Positions 1 to 12,438 are shown, numbered from the stretch's first letter. The stretch is 64,000 nucleotides of DNA from Strongyloides papillosus (GCA_005656395.1 SRSI01000023.1:124001-188000); one strand, 5' to 3'. Translations and numbers: made by a program. Notes: generated by a model from the letters alone, not told the origin.

Positions 1-1976
1 TAATAAATTAAAATAACCATTTTGATATAAGAACAATTCAAGTACATTTAGAAATTTACTTCTCTAATGTATAAAAATATTTTTACATTTAAAAATAAAC
101 ACTACAAATAGGTAGTATTTTCTTCTTTAAATTTAATTATAAATGAATATTTAATTGGGGATATAATTTATGATTTCTAAAAAAGTAATTTTCCTTATCT
201 AAACTAAGTATTTTTAACTTTATAAGTATAAATTAGTTTCAGGAAGATGGAACAATTTTGAAATAATAATTAATATTAATAATATTGTCCCTATTATTTA
301 CATCAAAAAGTAAGTTTTAGTTACAAAAATGATAAATATTTTTAAAAACGATATTCAAAATTATTACATAAATTTTTCAATTGTTGTAAAACTAAAGGAT
401 AAATATTTTCTATGATTACAATACACAATATAATTGTTATAAATTATATTGACGGTCAAAAGCTCAAAGAACAAGAAATATTATTAAATATATTACTCAT
501 TTAAAATCTTTACAAAAGTTTTAAATGAATATATAAAACATACAAAATATAGAAATAATAAAGTAAACGAAAAATTTATAGAGTAATAAATTAAATACTA
601 TAAAATAATTTTTTTTGTTTCCTAACAGTAATGTATAATCTGCTATATTTTAATGAATTATTAGGAAGGTTTTTTTTGCCTTCCTTCCAAATAAATAGAT
701 ACAGAAAATAATAATGACACTTTTTTGTTGTCAATAGAAATATATATTTTTCAAGATGACAACAAATTTATTCAACAACTTTAAACTTACTTTATCAATT
801 AATATTGATTTTAACATTTATATTTGATGTTTGTACATGGTGGTCTAAAAGAAAATAGGAAATTTTCAAATTTTGCTTCTTTTTTTGAGGAGTATTATTA
901 TTACAGCTTTATTAAGATGTTGAAATAACAGATAATGAGCCTTTGAGTGATGTAAAAATTGGAGAGGAATAGAAGGGACAGTATAATTTGTTTGGTTTAA
1001 AAATTAGGTTATTTATTAAAAATCAAGTAAATGTTTAAAGTCTAAAAATAATGTGCATAATTTATGGTTTAATTGTTTATCAATTTGCTTTTTATACATT
1101 ATTCTTAATTTCAAAATTTAATGTTGCAAAAAAAAAATTTGATACAACAAATGATTTATTTTAAAAAGAGCTATGGAGTTTTTTGTTTTCAAATTTTAAA
1201 ATGTTTTACGGTATTTTTGATCAATTTTTTGGTAATTTATATCTGCGAAGTGTGTACATATTTGTCAAATAAGTAATTTCACTTTTTATTGTCGTAATGG
1301 TTTTTTAAATTACATAAAATGGCATTTGAAAACACATTTAAGGATCAGAAACATTGAAAACGCATGAACATTAGTGGTTTTTTTTATCAAGAATATGTTA
1401 CAATAATTTTTTATTCCAATATTTATGGTTAAAAACTTTCTCTCATTATGCACAAAACTTTGTTTAAACAGGTGTAAATAATACTTTGAAGAGGTACTTC
1501 TCAATTACTTTATCAAAATATTGATTAAATTAAGGGCATTGGAATTAGAATATGAAAAAAACAGCTACAAAACTTATCCAGAAAATTTAATAAATCTTTA
1601 ATTATTAGATTTTTTAGTATAATTACAGAGAAAAAATTGTTTAGAGATATCAAGTACATTTCTATGAGTATATGAAAATTGAGATATAACTATAAGATTT
1701 CACCAAGTACATTAGAAGAAAGTGTATTTTTTTATTAAAATTCCTTTAAGTTATAAATTTTTAATGAACAATTTACAAACTGACTTTGCCAAGTTGCAAT
1801 CTTAAGTAACTTTATTATCGGAGAAAATAATGTTACGTCTCCAGAATACTGATAAAAAAATGCATTTAAATAGAATTTAAAATTTTTTATCATATTTTGA
1901 TTGAAATTATTTAAATATACACATAACAAAGAAATAAACATGGTAAACTATATATAATAACTACAAGAAAGAAATT
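1..1976. other. AT-rich stretch, no gene seen
   Basis: I see no credible coding exon, tRNA or repeat unit in this stretch. The only open frames are short, low-complexity and Lys/Asn/Phe/Ile-rich, as expected by chance in AT-rich DNA. A small inverted repeat (ggaagg, then a T-run, then ccttcc) lies near 663-688. The stretch is the 3' flank of the PNPase gene and may include its terminator region. Confidence 0.6.
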
Positions 1977-4245
1977 CTAATTCTTACTATTCAAACTTAA
2001 ACAAGAAAGTCTCATCTTTCCAGTGGATGGGTCATCACCAAAATATTTAACACTGATCTTTTCTCCAACTCTTTTATTGAACATAGCTGAGTCTGGGATT
2101 CTTGATTTACCTCCAGCGATGTCGGAATTTTTAATAAACACAGGTTTTGTACCTTTTTTGAACTTTATCATAAATCCACTTTTAATTATCTCTACTATCT
2201 CAGCTTCGTATATACCACCAAAATCGAGGTGTGCTGTGCTATCGATATCCTTTAAATTAAATATCATCTCCTTTGCTTCTTCGAATTTTTTTGCATTAGG
2301 GGCAAAAATTCTCAATACTAAATCATCTTCTTGTTTTATCTAAAAAAATATTAAACAATTATTACATTAGTTATTCTGTCTTTTATACCTTAACACCTGT
2401 CTCACTTTCAATTAACTTATAATTATAACCACCATTTTGAAAGAGTGCCATCTTTACCTTCATAGGTATATTTATCACTTCAAGTACAGGAACTGTTTTT
2501 TTCAACTCTTCTCTTGCATTAGGTTGTATCTCAAATATTTTGTTTATGATAAAATTTAATCCTTCTCTAGACTTATGTAATGCTTCATATAATAAATTCA
2601 ACGACAAACCCGGTATTTTTATATCCAATTGCATGGCAGTGAAACCATTCTTCGTACCAGCTATCTTAAAATCCATATCACCAGCATAATCCTCCAAACC
2701 ATTTATATCAGTAAGGACAACGTTCTTCTCACTTTCCGAGGAATTCTCAGATGTCATCAGACCCATAGCAACACCAGCTACAGGTGACTTAAGATACACA
2801 CCTGCATCACGCAATGCCAATGTCCCACCAACAACAGCTGCCATAGATGTTGAACCATTTGACTCTAGAACTTCAGTATTCAGACGGATAGAGAACGGAA
2901 AATCACTGGGAATCATATTTTTTAATGCTTTTTCAGCTAATACACCGTGACCTATTTCTCTACGATTTTGTCTTGATTGCTGTTTAACTTCATTTGTTGC
3001 ATATGATGGGAATTCATAATGGTGCATGAATTTTTTCTCTTCCTGTAATCCGAATAGTTGTGAAATTGAATCTGGTCTGAAGGCTGATTCGGGGGAATCA
3101 AATGTAACGGTACTTAGGACTTGTGATTGACCTCTTTGGAATATTGCGGAACCATGTAACTTTTTATATACATCAACCTCCATTTTTATAGGCCTAATCT
3201 CATCCAAGTCTCTTCCATCCATGCGTTTTTTGGATAGTATTGTTTCGTTACGTAATATCTCTTTTGCTACTTTACTGAAGTGTTTCTGGAAGAGAGTAGA
3301 AAAATCTGTCATTTTAAATTGACTTTCCAGATCTGCTTGAATAGTCTTGGCAACCTCTCTAACTTTTTGGTCCCGTCCCTCTTTATCTAGGGTAATATCA
3401 GTAAAAATGAATTGTAATTCATTTTCTGCTAAATGTCTTATTGAACTTTGGATTTCAAACTCAATATCTGATAGCGAAGATTCTTGTGGATCGTGAGGAA
3501 CGAAATTAGGATTTAACTCTTTGATTGATTTGATAATTGTTTTAATTGAATTTACTCCTTCCTCAACACATTCTTGGAATATACGAAGAGGTACTTCTTT
3601 GCCCTCCATTTCGAGCATGATAATTTTATCTTTATCAGTTCCAGTTATAAGTAAATTTATCAATGATTTTTTTATTAAATGTTTATTTGGGTTTACAATT
3701 ATTTTATCGTCAACATAGGCAATTCTAACAGCTCCAACAGGGTCGATTAAGGGTAAATTTGCACAGTAAGCAGAGGCTGATGCAGCATTTATCGATAATA
3801 CTACAGGATCGCAATCATCATCATATGCCAATGGTTTACAGATAATTTGTACCGGGAAATCGTAATTTTCTTTAAATAATGGCCTAAGAGATCTATCAAT
3901 ACAACGTGATGTTAGAACATCTGCATCTGAATTTAGGAAATCTTTCCTCAAGTAATTTTCAGGGATTTTACCCACTGCCGCGGCATTTGGTTTGTAATCT
4001 GCCATCAAATTTAAGAAACCTGCACTTACTTTTTCCTTTCCTTTGACTGTCGTTGATAGGAGAGCATTCTCACCTTGGGTTATCACGATAGATCCATCTG
4101 CAAACCTAGCCATTCGCCCAGATTCAAATGTGTACGATAAACCATTATTTAATGTTGCAGTTGATTTCATGTATTCATTATTGTAATTTCGTTTGATAAT
4201 ATTATATTTAAGGAGTTGTGGGTGTTTTCTAAATAATTTTAACAT
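1977..4245 (-). CDS. pnpt-1: Polyribonucleotide nucleotidyltransferase, mitochondrial (PNPase)
   Basis: This is a phosphorolytic 3'-5' exoribonuclease of the RNase PH family, acting on mitochondrial RNA. It has two exons, 4245-2389 and 2339-1977, with a 49-bp intron (GTATA...TTTTAG) in phase 0, giving 739 residues (human PNPT1 has 783). In order it shows a basic N-terminus (residues 1-25) that looks like a mitochondrial targeting peptide, the first RNase PH core (about 30-255), a helical linker, the second RNase PH core (about 340-570, with KFMHHYEFPSYATNE and the catalytic-side DINGLEDYAGDMDFKIAGT region), a KH domain (about 595-655, NGGYN loop) and a C-terminal S1 domain (about 665-735). 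The intron falls inside the KH domain, so an unspliced reading would stop there and lose S1. The start is the first ATG of the frame, just upstream of the basic leader. The next gene on the same strand lies about 500 bp upstream. Confidence 0.95.
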
Positions 4246-4747
4246 TGTAGGAGAAATTATATAACTTGGAATCTAGAAAAGACAAAAACTCTTCTGAATT
4301 TCGAGAGAAGTTTTTATGCAATAATAACGGTGTTCCAATGCGTGTATTCTTAAAAAGATTTTCTTACATTGAAATAATAATGTTTTTTAATCATTGAAAG
4401 GTCTTTTTTGATTATTTTAGAATTTTAAATGGGTAGATATAAGAGATTATTACGTAAATTTTATTCATAGAAATATTCATAAATAAAAAGGAAATTAATT
4501 TTCCTGCTATCGGGTGTGGCACATGCGTCACCGAAATTCAAAGCATTTCCTTCATAATGCTCTACGTAAACAATAAGGACAAAAAATGTAGAAAAAAATT
4601 AAATTTCTTTATATAATCACTGAACTTCCAATAAAAAAAACACAATATTTCAAAATGCAATGATAAGTCAAATTAAAGAGAAATCAGAAAATGGGTGTGA
4701 TAATGTTATAAATCACAGTTAAATGTTTATATTCATTGTTGTTTATA
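4246..4747. other. Intergenic, with a small GC-elevated island
   Basis: No coding exon is visible. Around 4500-4572 the base composition rises clearly above the surroundings (it contains gctatcgggtgtggcacatg). This may be conserved 3' UTR or regulatory sequence of the gene ending at 4748, or of PNPase. I cannot assign a function. Confidence 0.4.
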
Positions 4748-7190
4748 TTAATATTTTGGCACATTTGGATATCCAGTTTGTAAATCATGCATCATCTTCT
4801 CAGTAAGATTGTCAACATCATTAAAACCTCTAGCAGATCTGGTTACGGTTTCCCTTTTAATTTGATCAAGTCTTTGTTGTGCCTGAACATCGTGTTCATT
4901 TAATGGATTCAAATGGGTGTTAGCTTCACGTTGTGAGGAAGTCAAAGTTTCATCACGGAGTTGTTGGGTGAATTTTTTTGGTCCAACAAGATTAGGATTA
5001 TGACTGTGATAAGGTGCATATGGAGAGTAGGTGTTGGATTCCTCTCTGTAGCTTGAGGAGGTTGCTGAGTAGGAGCTTTTTGTTACTGTCTTTGAGGAGT
5101 CGTGGCCATCTGTTAAATCTAAAACGGCTGTTGGGGTTGTTGTGGCGTATTGGTGGATTAGTTCTCTGGGATTTGTAATCATGTAATCGGTTTTAATTTC
5201 AAATCTGCGGGAACGGGTTGAGTCTCCGAACATAGAGGAACCAGTTGAATCTCTTCCTGTTGGGAATTGTGATTCACTTGCTGGATATGATTTGTATGGT
5301 GATGCATTATTACTCCTGGCTGGGACCATGTTTGATAAACTTCCGAATGGGTCATTCAAGTTGTTAGGGTCACTATTTTTATTACCGAATGGATCGCCTC
5401 CTTTACCGAATGGATCACCACCTTTGCCATATGGGTCACCGCGATTTCCAAAAGGATCATTTCCCCCTTTACCAAATGGATCTCCATCTTTACCATAAGG
5501 ACCACTTCCTAAGTTATCACCAAATCCAGCTGGTGGTTCAGAGGAGTAGCGAGAATTAAGATGAGAACCTCCACCATATCCACTACCACCACCTTCAGTC
5601 CATTCCTTTTCATAAATTTTAACTCCACTATGTCCATCATTACCTTTTCTCTCAACAGTTCTTTGATGAATAATCTCAACTTTAGGTGTAAGATCTGGAG
5701 GTAACTTCTTCAACTCAATACCATCAGCAGCAACAGTACCATCACCAATAGGTGAGTAATAAAATTTCTTAGTCTTCAAACCTTTTGGAATTTGACTTGG
5801 GTCAGTGATGATCTCTCCACCATGCCATTTACTTGGTATCAATTCAACTCCACTTCCAGGTCTATCACCAAAACCACCAAATCTGGAATCATCAAACTCT
5901 TTTGGTTTTCTTGTTGGGGTTGTTGCTCTTTTGACATCATGGATGATACTTGTATGAGAATCATATGCTGCTGGATTGTTTACAATAGTTGGTGGGGCAC
6001 GACTTTCTCTAATCTGACTGGCGTAATTTGTTAATGGTGATATTGTTCTATCACGGGCGTACATTGATTGTGGTGTTTGGGGGATGGTTTGTTGACTACC
6101 ATAATATCCTGCCATGTTTTCTGGTGAATTTTTGTAAAAATTCTTTAAAATATTTATTAATAATTAATTGGATGGGCGTAACATACCTTTTTATTTTTGG
6201 AAAGATTATTAATAACTGTAGGGGAATAGGATCTTGAACGATCTGCCTTATTAAAATTGTCTAAAGAAGTGCTATTGCCACCTAAATAATTATTATTTCC
6301 ACGACTAAGGGATGAATAAGATCTAGGATGTTGTTGATTTCCTAGAGAATCAATAGCATCAGACCAGCTAACTTCTTTTCTAAAATATGTATTGTAATAT
6401 ATGTATAAGTGAGAGATATAAATTCAAATCAATTATGTATTTGTCCGAGATTATATATATATATATTTTTATTGGTGAAGAGATATAAATTAAATGCCAC
6501 AACACACAGATTCTTTTCATTAATGCTTAATGTATTTTACAACAAAATATATCACTATGTTTATATCACATAAAAATTTCGCCTCACCGCCTCTGCTATG
6601 ATTAAATGGCAACATATAAGAAATAAGAAAACAATAATGTTATTAATGAATGATAGGGGAAACATTCCTCAGACTTGTGCAGTACGCCCACTGTTTAAAA
6701 ATATATTGAGTTATGTTTTAGGTTATCAAAGAATTTTTGTTTTATAATTTTTATATAAAAAATTAAACTTTGTGAATGTTTTGGGGGTAATGTGAATAAA
6801 TGTTTTGTGTACTTACCTTTTTTGAGACGTTCCGTAATTTGAATTTCTGTCAGAATAAGGAAAAGGTGCTGAATATGATGTGTCAAGTGTGTTATATCTA
6901 TCATTATTCAATCCTGATGCATTTGATCTGTACTGACTGTCATCGAATCGTGAATTTCTTCCTGAACCTCTACTTCCAGCAGCATTTCTTTCACTTGATG
7001 AGTCAACTAAAAAGCATAAATATCACATATGAGTAATAAATAACTTACATGGTCTATCACTAACAGATAATAAATCTTTATTAGCTTCTATAAATTTTAA
7101 TAACGCTCTATTTTGACTAGGACTAAGTTCATCAATATTAACTACATCTACACCATTTAAAATAATTTTATCTGAACAATCAACGCTCAT
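4748..7190 (-). CDS. Unrecognised low-complexity protein with DPFG repeats (possible cytoskeletal scaffold)
   Basis: Four exons fit in phase: 7190-7049, 7006-6817, 6379-6187 and 6142-4748, giving 639 residues. Exon 4 uses acceptor TTTTAAAG, which keeps the frame open into the long last exon. The N-terminus (MSVDCSDKIILNGVDVVNID) is compact. A Ser/Arg/Asn-rich stretch follows, then a conserved-looking block (about residues 265-330, with GVELIPSKWHGGEI and KKFYYSPIGDGT), a Gly/Asp/Pro stretch with six or more DPFG/DPYG repeats, and a Ser/Thr/Tyr-rich tail ending in a charged helix. There is no signal peptide, membrane segment or enzyme motif. It looks like a disordered cytoplasmic linker, perhaps at muscle or epidermal attachments. 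That is a guess from composition; I do not recognise the family with certainty. Confidence 0.75.
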
Positions 7191-7486
7191 CTTTCAAAAA
7201 TATTCGTTGATAAAATGGAGCCACTAAACACTTCTTATAACAATAACCAACATCTAACGTGAGGCGGAAACAAAAATCATGATTTGTAAATGCACGAGAG
7301 TGAATTACTCTTTATTTCAAAGATATCATTATGAAGCAGAGAAAATAAAATATAAAAATAAAGTTTATTGCAGTTAAAAAAAGTGAAAAGAAAACATAGT
7401 AAACATTAAAATATTCCTTTGTCAGTAGACTTGTCATTAATCTTTTTCATAATAATAGGGTATATAAAAATTTTTGAAAATACAAA

Positions 7487-9290
7487 TTAACATGATAGCC
7501 TACTTGTTATGTGAGGTACCCAGTCACCTCGGAGATTGTCGTATATGATTTCAAATTTATCTTTATTCTCCTCGGATAGCAATACAGAAATTTCACCGTT
7601 AAATAAATCGACACCGTCATCCATGACGACTGGTGACGAATCAATTTCCTGCAATATTTCCGCTATTGTACTCCATTTCACTGGTTTTAGGCGATCAGCC
7701 ACATCTGAGAATGCGCTAAGGTAAATTCCATGGACCTCGAGACCAAGTCTTTTTGCTGCTTCCTCCTCACTCATGACATTCAAAATATTATTTGTTTTTG
7801 GTTGGACCTCCAACACAGCCCTGAATTCACAATTCTTCTTCGATATATCAGGTGTCTTCTCTATACAATCCTTTATAATCTCATAAGGAATCTTTAAATT
7901 TAACTCATTCCTCGGTTTAATCACAAGTTTCTCCCCATTTTCAGGCATATATACATTAATATTAAATTCTTCAGAAATTTTTTTCTTCAAAAATTTCATT
8001 TTCTCTGCCTCCCCGTGGACGAGCATGACATTTCTGGGTTCAACATTTTCTATTAGTTGCATGATACCCTTTGCATCTGCGTGGGCACTAAATGACATGT
8101 ATTCTACTTTGATTTTAATGTCATACATCTTTCCCTCGATTTCAATTTTTTTCTGGCCTGAAACTACTTTGTAACCGACTGTCCCTGGGGTACAGTAACC
8201 GGGCATGATGATCATGTTTTTTTCATCTCCACACCATTTTTGGAAGACTTTTAGACTTTGACCGCTGTGAAGCATACCGGGGGTTGAGAATACAACCATT
8301 GGACCGGGGTCATCGGCAAATTCCATTGAGAAGGGTAGAATGTGTTTAAATTCAAACATGTTCCTTTCGACGAATGTGTTTTTTACTTTTTCATTTGTCC
8401 AATTAACGAATAATCTATAATATTCAGTTGCTCGGTAAGCTAATCCCTGTGAAAAATACATCGGAATCTTAAGATTCATCCTCTCCCAATAAGAATCCAA
8501 CAAAATACACAATTCCTGAACACGCCCCAAAGCAAAACACGGAATCAAAACCTTACCACCATTATTAATACAATTATGAACTTTATTTAAAAAATCCCTT
8601 TCTCTAGCCCTCTTAGAGGTCCTAATAGTTGAAGCATAGGTGCTTTCAGAGATTAAAAGTGTCGGTTTGAGAGAATATGGTACTTTCGCGGCTCCCAAAT
8701 GACGATCAGGTGTCATGTTATAATCACCCGTATACAAAACTGATTCATTCCCGCATTTTATTAAAAACATAACAGCTCCAATGACGTGACCTGCATAGAA
8801 TGCTTGAATTGTCAGCTCCTCGTCAACTGAGACAATCTCGTGTAACTCGATTACGTGGACTTTTTTCATGCAACTTTTTATGTTCTCGGAGGTGAAGAAA
8901 CTTTTTTCTCCTCTGTGTTGGGTGGAGATTTTTCGGAAATCCTCGAGAAGGACTGCTGAGATGGCTTTTGTTGGTTGGGTCATGTAGATGGGGCCATCGT
9001 ATCCGATTACCTCTGTCATGTAGGGTAAAGCAGCGGAGTGATCTGTGTGGAAATGAGAGATAAGAACACAATCTATGTAATCTGTTAAACTGTTTCCATT
9101 TCCAATGAAGGAGAAGTCAGGGAATTTTTGTTCATCTTCATAACCCATGTGTATACCGCAATCTAACATTACTCTTTTGTTGCCAATTTTAAGTAAAATA
9201 CAACTCCTTCCTACATCACAACCGGCTCCTAAACATACAATCTACAAAATTTAAAAATATTTTTTTAAAAAAAAATTAATTTACCTTCAT
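7487..9290 (-). CDS. ints-11: Integrator complex subunit 11 (metallo-beta-lactamase/beta-CASP endonuclease)
   Basis: This is the catalytic subunit of the Integrator complex, which cleaves snRNA 3' ends and attenuates transcription at promoters; it is nuclear. Exon 1 is a 6-nt coding stub (9290-9285, Met-Lys). After a 43-bp intron, exon 2 (9241-7487) supplies the rest, 586 residues in all (human INTS11 is about 600). The N-terminus [20 protein letters not shown] is typical of the family. The zinc-binding HxHxDH motif is HFHTDH (residues 65-70), followed by [12 protein letters not shown] as in INTS11. The beta-CASP domain is intact, including [27 protein letters not shown] and MLVHGE. INTS11 is clearly favoured over CPSF73 by the [16 protein letters not shown] segment. 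The gene runs away from the UPF0235 gene, with 128 bp between start codons. Confidence 0.95.
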
Positions 9291-9418
9291 TGTGTAAAAT
9301 CACTTAAGATGTTTTTCCGGGAAACTAAATGCCTGACATTTATAACATTATCTCAGAGTGATGATTAGTGGTAATATATATCTTCACATTTATAAATACA
9401 ACTTCATTGCACATTCAA
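9291..9418. promoter_or_regulatory. Shared divergent promoter between INTS11 and UPF0235 genes
   Basis: Only 128 bp separate the two divergent start codons (9290 on minus, 9419 on plus). It must hold both 5' UTRs and a bidirectional core promoter, unless either transcript starts inside the other gene or is trans-spliced. No clear TATA element stands out. Confidence 0.5.
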
Positions 9419-9923
9419 ATGAGACGATCTTTCCTTTTAGGGATGAAGAAAAACATTAAAAATAAACCATTAAAGGTCACAGAAGCACCAACTGAGGTAT
9501 AAATCAGAAAATCATTATTGTATCATGTGTTTAATATTTTGCAATAACTATTTTTTAGAATCAAACGGGACCAATTGTCAAAAATCCCGATGGTACCATC
9601 GTTATCAAGATTCACGCAACACCAGGAGCCAAGAAAAACACAATACTAGGTACGTACATTTATTATTATTTATTTCACTGACATTTCTTTATCATTCAGA
9701 GATAGGTGATGAAGAAATACGTACACAAATAAACTCCCCTCCTGTTGACGGGAAGGCAAACGATGAACTTATATCATTCTTCCGGGATATTTTAGATGTT
9801 AAAAAAAGTGAAATATTTATTGATAAGGGGTTAAAGTCACGAAACAAGCTTTTAGTTGTAAATTCTCCAAAATACGATGTTCAAATGTTGAAAGTAAAAT
9901 TATATGCTTCATTGGAAAAGTAA
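9419..9923 (+). CDS. UPF0235 / DUF167 family protein (C15orf40-like)
   Basis: This is a small protein of the conserved YggU/DUF167 family with no settled biochemical role. Three exons, 9419-9496, 9559-9649 and 9700-9923, join in phase to give 130 residues, the usual length. The family signature lies in exon 3: the PPVDGKAND segment (PVDGKAN at residues 71-77), then a helix ISFFRDIL and the KKSEIFIDKGLKSRNKLLVV strand. Exon 2 supplies the first strand, IVIKIHATPGAKKNTIL. The N-terminus (MRRSFLLGMKKNIKNK) is basic and could be a mitochondrial leader. The first LRAT gene begins 124 bp downstream on the same strand without an AATAAA between them, so the two may be co-transcribed. This is the intact parent of the 13 exon-3 relics scattered through 10919-35130. 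Confidence 0.9.
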
Positions 9924-10047
9924 TACTTTTGTTATTTGTCAATCTATGCACTATATATTTATTATAACTTTTATTTTAAAATCATTCGTCTTATAAATAC
10001 TTTTAACTTTAGTTTTATCAGCATTATTTTTATTTTTTTAATCTAAG
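9924..10047 (+). promoter_or_regulatory. Short intercistronic region, candidate trans-splice acceptor before LRAT copy 1
   Basis: There is no polyadenylation hexamer AATAAA here. A T-rich tract leads to AG immediately before the ATG (ttttttaatctaag). Spacing of this order with a U-rich acceptor is typical of nematode operons resolved by spliced-leader trans-splicing. This is inference from layout. Confidence 0.45.
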
Positions 10048-10674
10048 ATGGATGACAAATTTAAAACTCCATGGAGTTCTGCAAAAGAACTAATAGAAAA
10101 GCTAAAAATTGGGGATCTAATTGAATTTAAGAGATGTGCTGAAAACGGAATGAAGATTTACACTCATTGGGGTGTATATATTGGATCACGTCATGACGTC
10201 CACGGGGTTGCTCACCTAACCAACGGAGGAAACAACGATAAAATGCCAAAATCAATTGGAAATTCATTTTCTATTGGTAGTGCAGAAAAAGCATTAATAC
10301 GTGTGGACGATATATTTGACATCTCCGGCTGTGACGATTGCAGAATCAATAATTCTATGGATAGGTATTGTGAACCCTTACCAGGAATAATTATATACTC
10401 ACGTGTCAAGAATAGAATGGGTGATTATGGGTATAGTTTGTTTAATAACAACTGCGAACATTTTGCTAAGTGGGCTAGATATAACTTATCTACCAGTAGT
10501 CAAGCGAAATTGGCGAAATCTGTGATGTATGGTATTGGAATTTTAACAGTTACACAATGTCCATTTACCTCTCTTGCTGCTACTGGATTGGGATATCTGG
10601 GATTGGAGGGATATGATTTGGTGAGAAAATATTTTCCTGTAGATTCCTGTTTTAAGAATTGGGCTGGAAATTAA
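10048..10674 (+). CDS. LRAT-domain protein, copy 1 (intact triad)
   Basis: The single exon encodes 208 residues. The fold is the permuted NlpC/P60 papain-like domain of lecithin:retinol acyltransferase, PLAAT/HRASLS and nematode EGL-26. These proteins form a Cys thioester and move acyl chains between lipids, or hydrolyse phospholipids. Visible motifs are TPW (7-9), GDLIEF (22-27), catalytic His40 in HWGVYIG, His56 in HGVAHL, INNSMD (101-105 region) and the nucleophile Cys136 in NNCEHF followed by AKWARY. The C-terminal 55 residues are hydrophobic and could anchor the protein in a membrane, as in PLAAT enzymes. The substrate cannot be told from sequence. It lies 124 bp after the UPF0235 stop, making it the likely founder copy and the second cistron of a possible operon. 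Confidence 0.9.
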   Translation: MDDKFKTPWSSAKELIEKLKIGDLIEFKRCAENGMKIYTHWGVYIGSRHDVHGVAHLTNGGNNDKMPKSIGNSFSIGSAEKALIRVDDIFDISGCDDCRINNSMDRYCEPLPGIIIYSRVKNRMGDYGYSLFNNNCEHFAKWARYNLSTSSQAKLAKSVMYGIGILTVTQCPFTSLAATGLGYLGLEGYDLVRKYFPVDSCFKNWAGN

Positions 10675-10918
10675 AAATACTTTTTTTCTCTACGTCATTT
10701 TCTATAAAAAAAACATTTAATAAAGTTCATTTTTCATAATTTGTATCTTGCTTGATATCATAAGTAACTATAAACATTCTCTGTTTAAAGATATCCATCT
10801 AGAACACTCATTAAATGTTTCTTTTTATTATTTCTCTGGAAATAAAATTTCAACGAATTGGTTAATAAACAACATTTGTAAATTTATTGCTCTTATTTAA
10901 TTTTATTTTATGATTCAG

Positions 10919-11143
10919 ATATTTTTTTATAAAAAGGATAGCATAATATAAATAAAATGCACTTCAGTTGGAAGAAAAGCAAATGATGAACCTTTATCTT
11001 TCTTCTGGATTTATTTATACGTTAAAAAAAGATGAAATATTTATCGATAAACTGTTAAATCACAAAGTCCACTGTTTAATTCTAAATTCCCAATAGAAAA
11101 AGTACAAGCGTTAAAGAGAACAATATTTTTGTTGGAAAAGTAA
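10919..11143 (+). pseudogene. UPF0235 last-exon relic 1
   Basis: The relic begins after the preserved acceptor tgattcag and ends at ttggaaaag-taa, exactly where the parent exon 3 begins and ends. Blocks such as gcaaatgatgaac, gaaatatttatcgataaa and gttaaagagaa match the parent, but frameshifts and stops break the frame. It lies between LRAT copies 1 and 2. Confidence 0.8.
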
Positions 11144-11407
11144 TAATACTGTTAAATAGACATTATTTGAAGGGAAAAAAATCTACCTCTGAAAGAATTT
11201 GGAAAAGTCCAAAACATATCTAGACTACACTTTTATATTTACTCTATGTCTCAAATTAACCCACTTTTAAAATAAGGTAAATTTTTATATAGTTTCTCTC
11301 TGAATATTGTATCTTATTTTTTATTTCAATTTTTATTTATCATCTTATAACTAACATTAAATCATTTTAAACATTATTAATATTTATTTTTTTTTAGAAA
11401 GTTTAAG

Positions 11408-12022
11408 ATGAATCACAGTGTTGTAACTCCATGGACTTCAGCGAAAAATTTGGTAAAACAACTACATATTGGTGATTGTGTAGAAGTTCGGAGGGTTCGT
11501 GAAAATAAAACTCAAATCGCCACTCATTGGGTCGTATATATGGGATTATATAATGAAATACATTTAGTTGGACATATAAGTGGTTGTGATAACAATTGGC
11601 CAAGTCTTTTAAATAATTTATTTTCATCTGATACTAGCAGTGATGGAAATAAATCACCAGTAGGCATTGAAAACTTTCTTGATATTTATGGGAATGACGA
11701 AACGAGGATAAATAATTTAATGGATAGGTATTGTGAACCTCTACCGGGAGAGGATATATATGAACGTTTTAAAAATAGAATTGATGATAATGAATATTCT
11801 GCTGTCACTACTAACTGTGAATATTTTGCTAAATTGGCAAGATATGATATAGACATCAGTGAACAGGTAAATGTTGGAAATGACATAATGATAGGTATGA
11901 AAACCTTATTCATTTCAAAAAGCTTATTAAGGGCCTCGGGTGCGTCATTAATGGGATATTTAGCATTGGAAACATATGATTTTTTTAAAAAACGTTTATT
12001 TGTTGATTCTAGCAGTATTTAG
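11408..12022 (+). CDS. LRAT-domain protein, copy 2 (intact triad)
   Basis: The 204-residue single exon keeps TPW (7-9), His40 in THWVVYMG, His56 in HLVGHIS and the nucleophile in TNCEYFAKLARY. Two changes from the array consensus are NCEYF instead of NCEHF, and Leu for Trp in AKLARY. The C-terminus (LLRASGASLMGYLALETYDFFKK) is hydrophobic and then basic. A strong U-rich acceptor (nine or more T then AG at 11396-11397) precedes the ATG by 10 nt. After the stop, unit homology continues only to about 12190, where a 4.4-kb insertion begins. Confidence 0.88.
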   Translation: MNHSVVTPWTSAKNLVKQLHIGDCVEVRRVRENKTQIATHWVVYMGLYNEIHLVGHISGCDNNWPSLLNNLFSSDTSSDGNKSPVGIENFLDIYGNDETRINNLMDRYCEPLPGEDIYERFKNRIDDNEYSAVTTNCEYFAKLARYDIDISEQVNVGNDIMIGMKTLFISKSLLRASGASLMGYLALETYDFFKKRLFVDSSSI

Positions 12023-12438
12023 TCGTTTGGAAAATTAAATAGATATTTTACTTAAATATTCTTCTATTGTGAAATGCATGTAATAAAATATATTAGTCAT
12101 AATTTGGATTTTATCTAATATCATTAGTAATTATAATTATTCTCTGTGTAATTGGTATTACTATGGGAGACTCTTCAAAAGTTTTTATATACTTTTATAT
12201 TGACTCGACATGGATGCAACGAAATATGCAACGTTAGCGTTTTTGACCCCTTTAATTTCAGAATTAGACTCTGAAATTTTGCATGGAGGAAGATTTCAAC
12301 ATGGACTACTATAATTTAAAAGAAAATTTCAAAAAAGTTTCTCCAAAGAGGAGATAATTAAGGCCAAAGTGCCAAAAATAGTGATTTTTTTGAATTAATG
12401 GCCTGGGCCGTAAATTAACTATAGATTTGACACACATA

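Noticed and set aside
5292..5498. Plus-strand proline-rich repeat frame
   Set aside because: It is the antisense of the DPFG repeats in the minus-strand gene.
8823..9071. Alternative minus-strand frame inside INTS11
   Set aside because: It overlaps the conserved beta-lactamase domain in another frame and has no family match.
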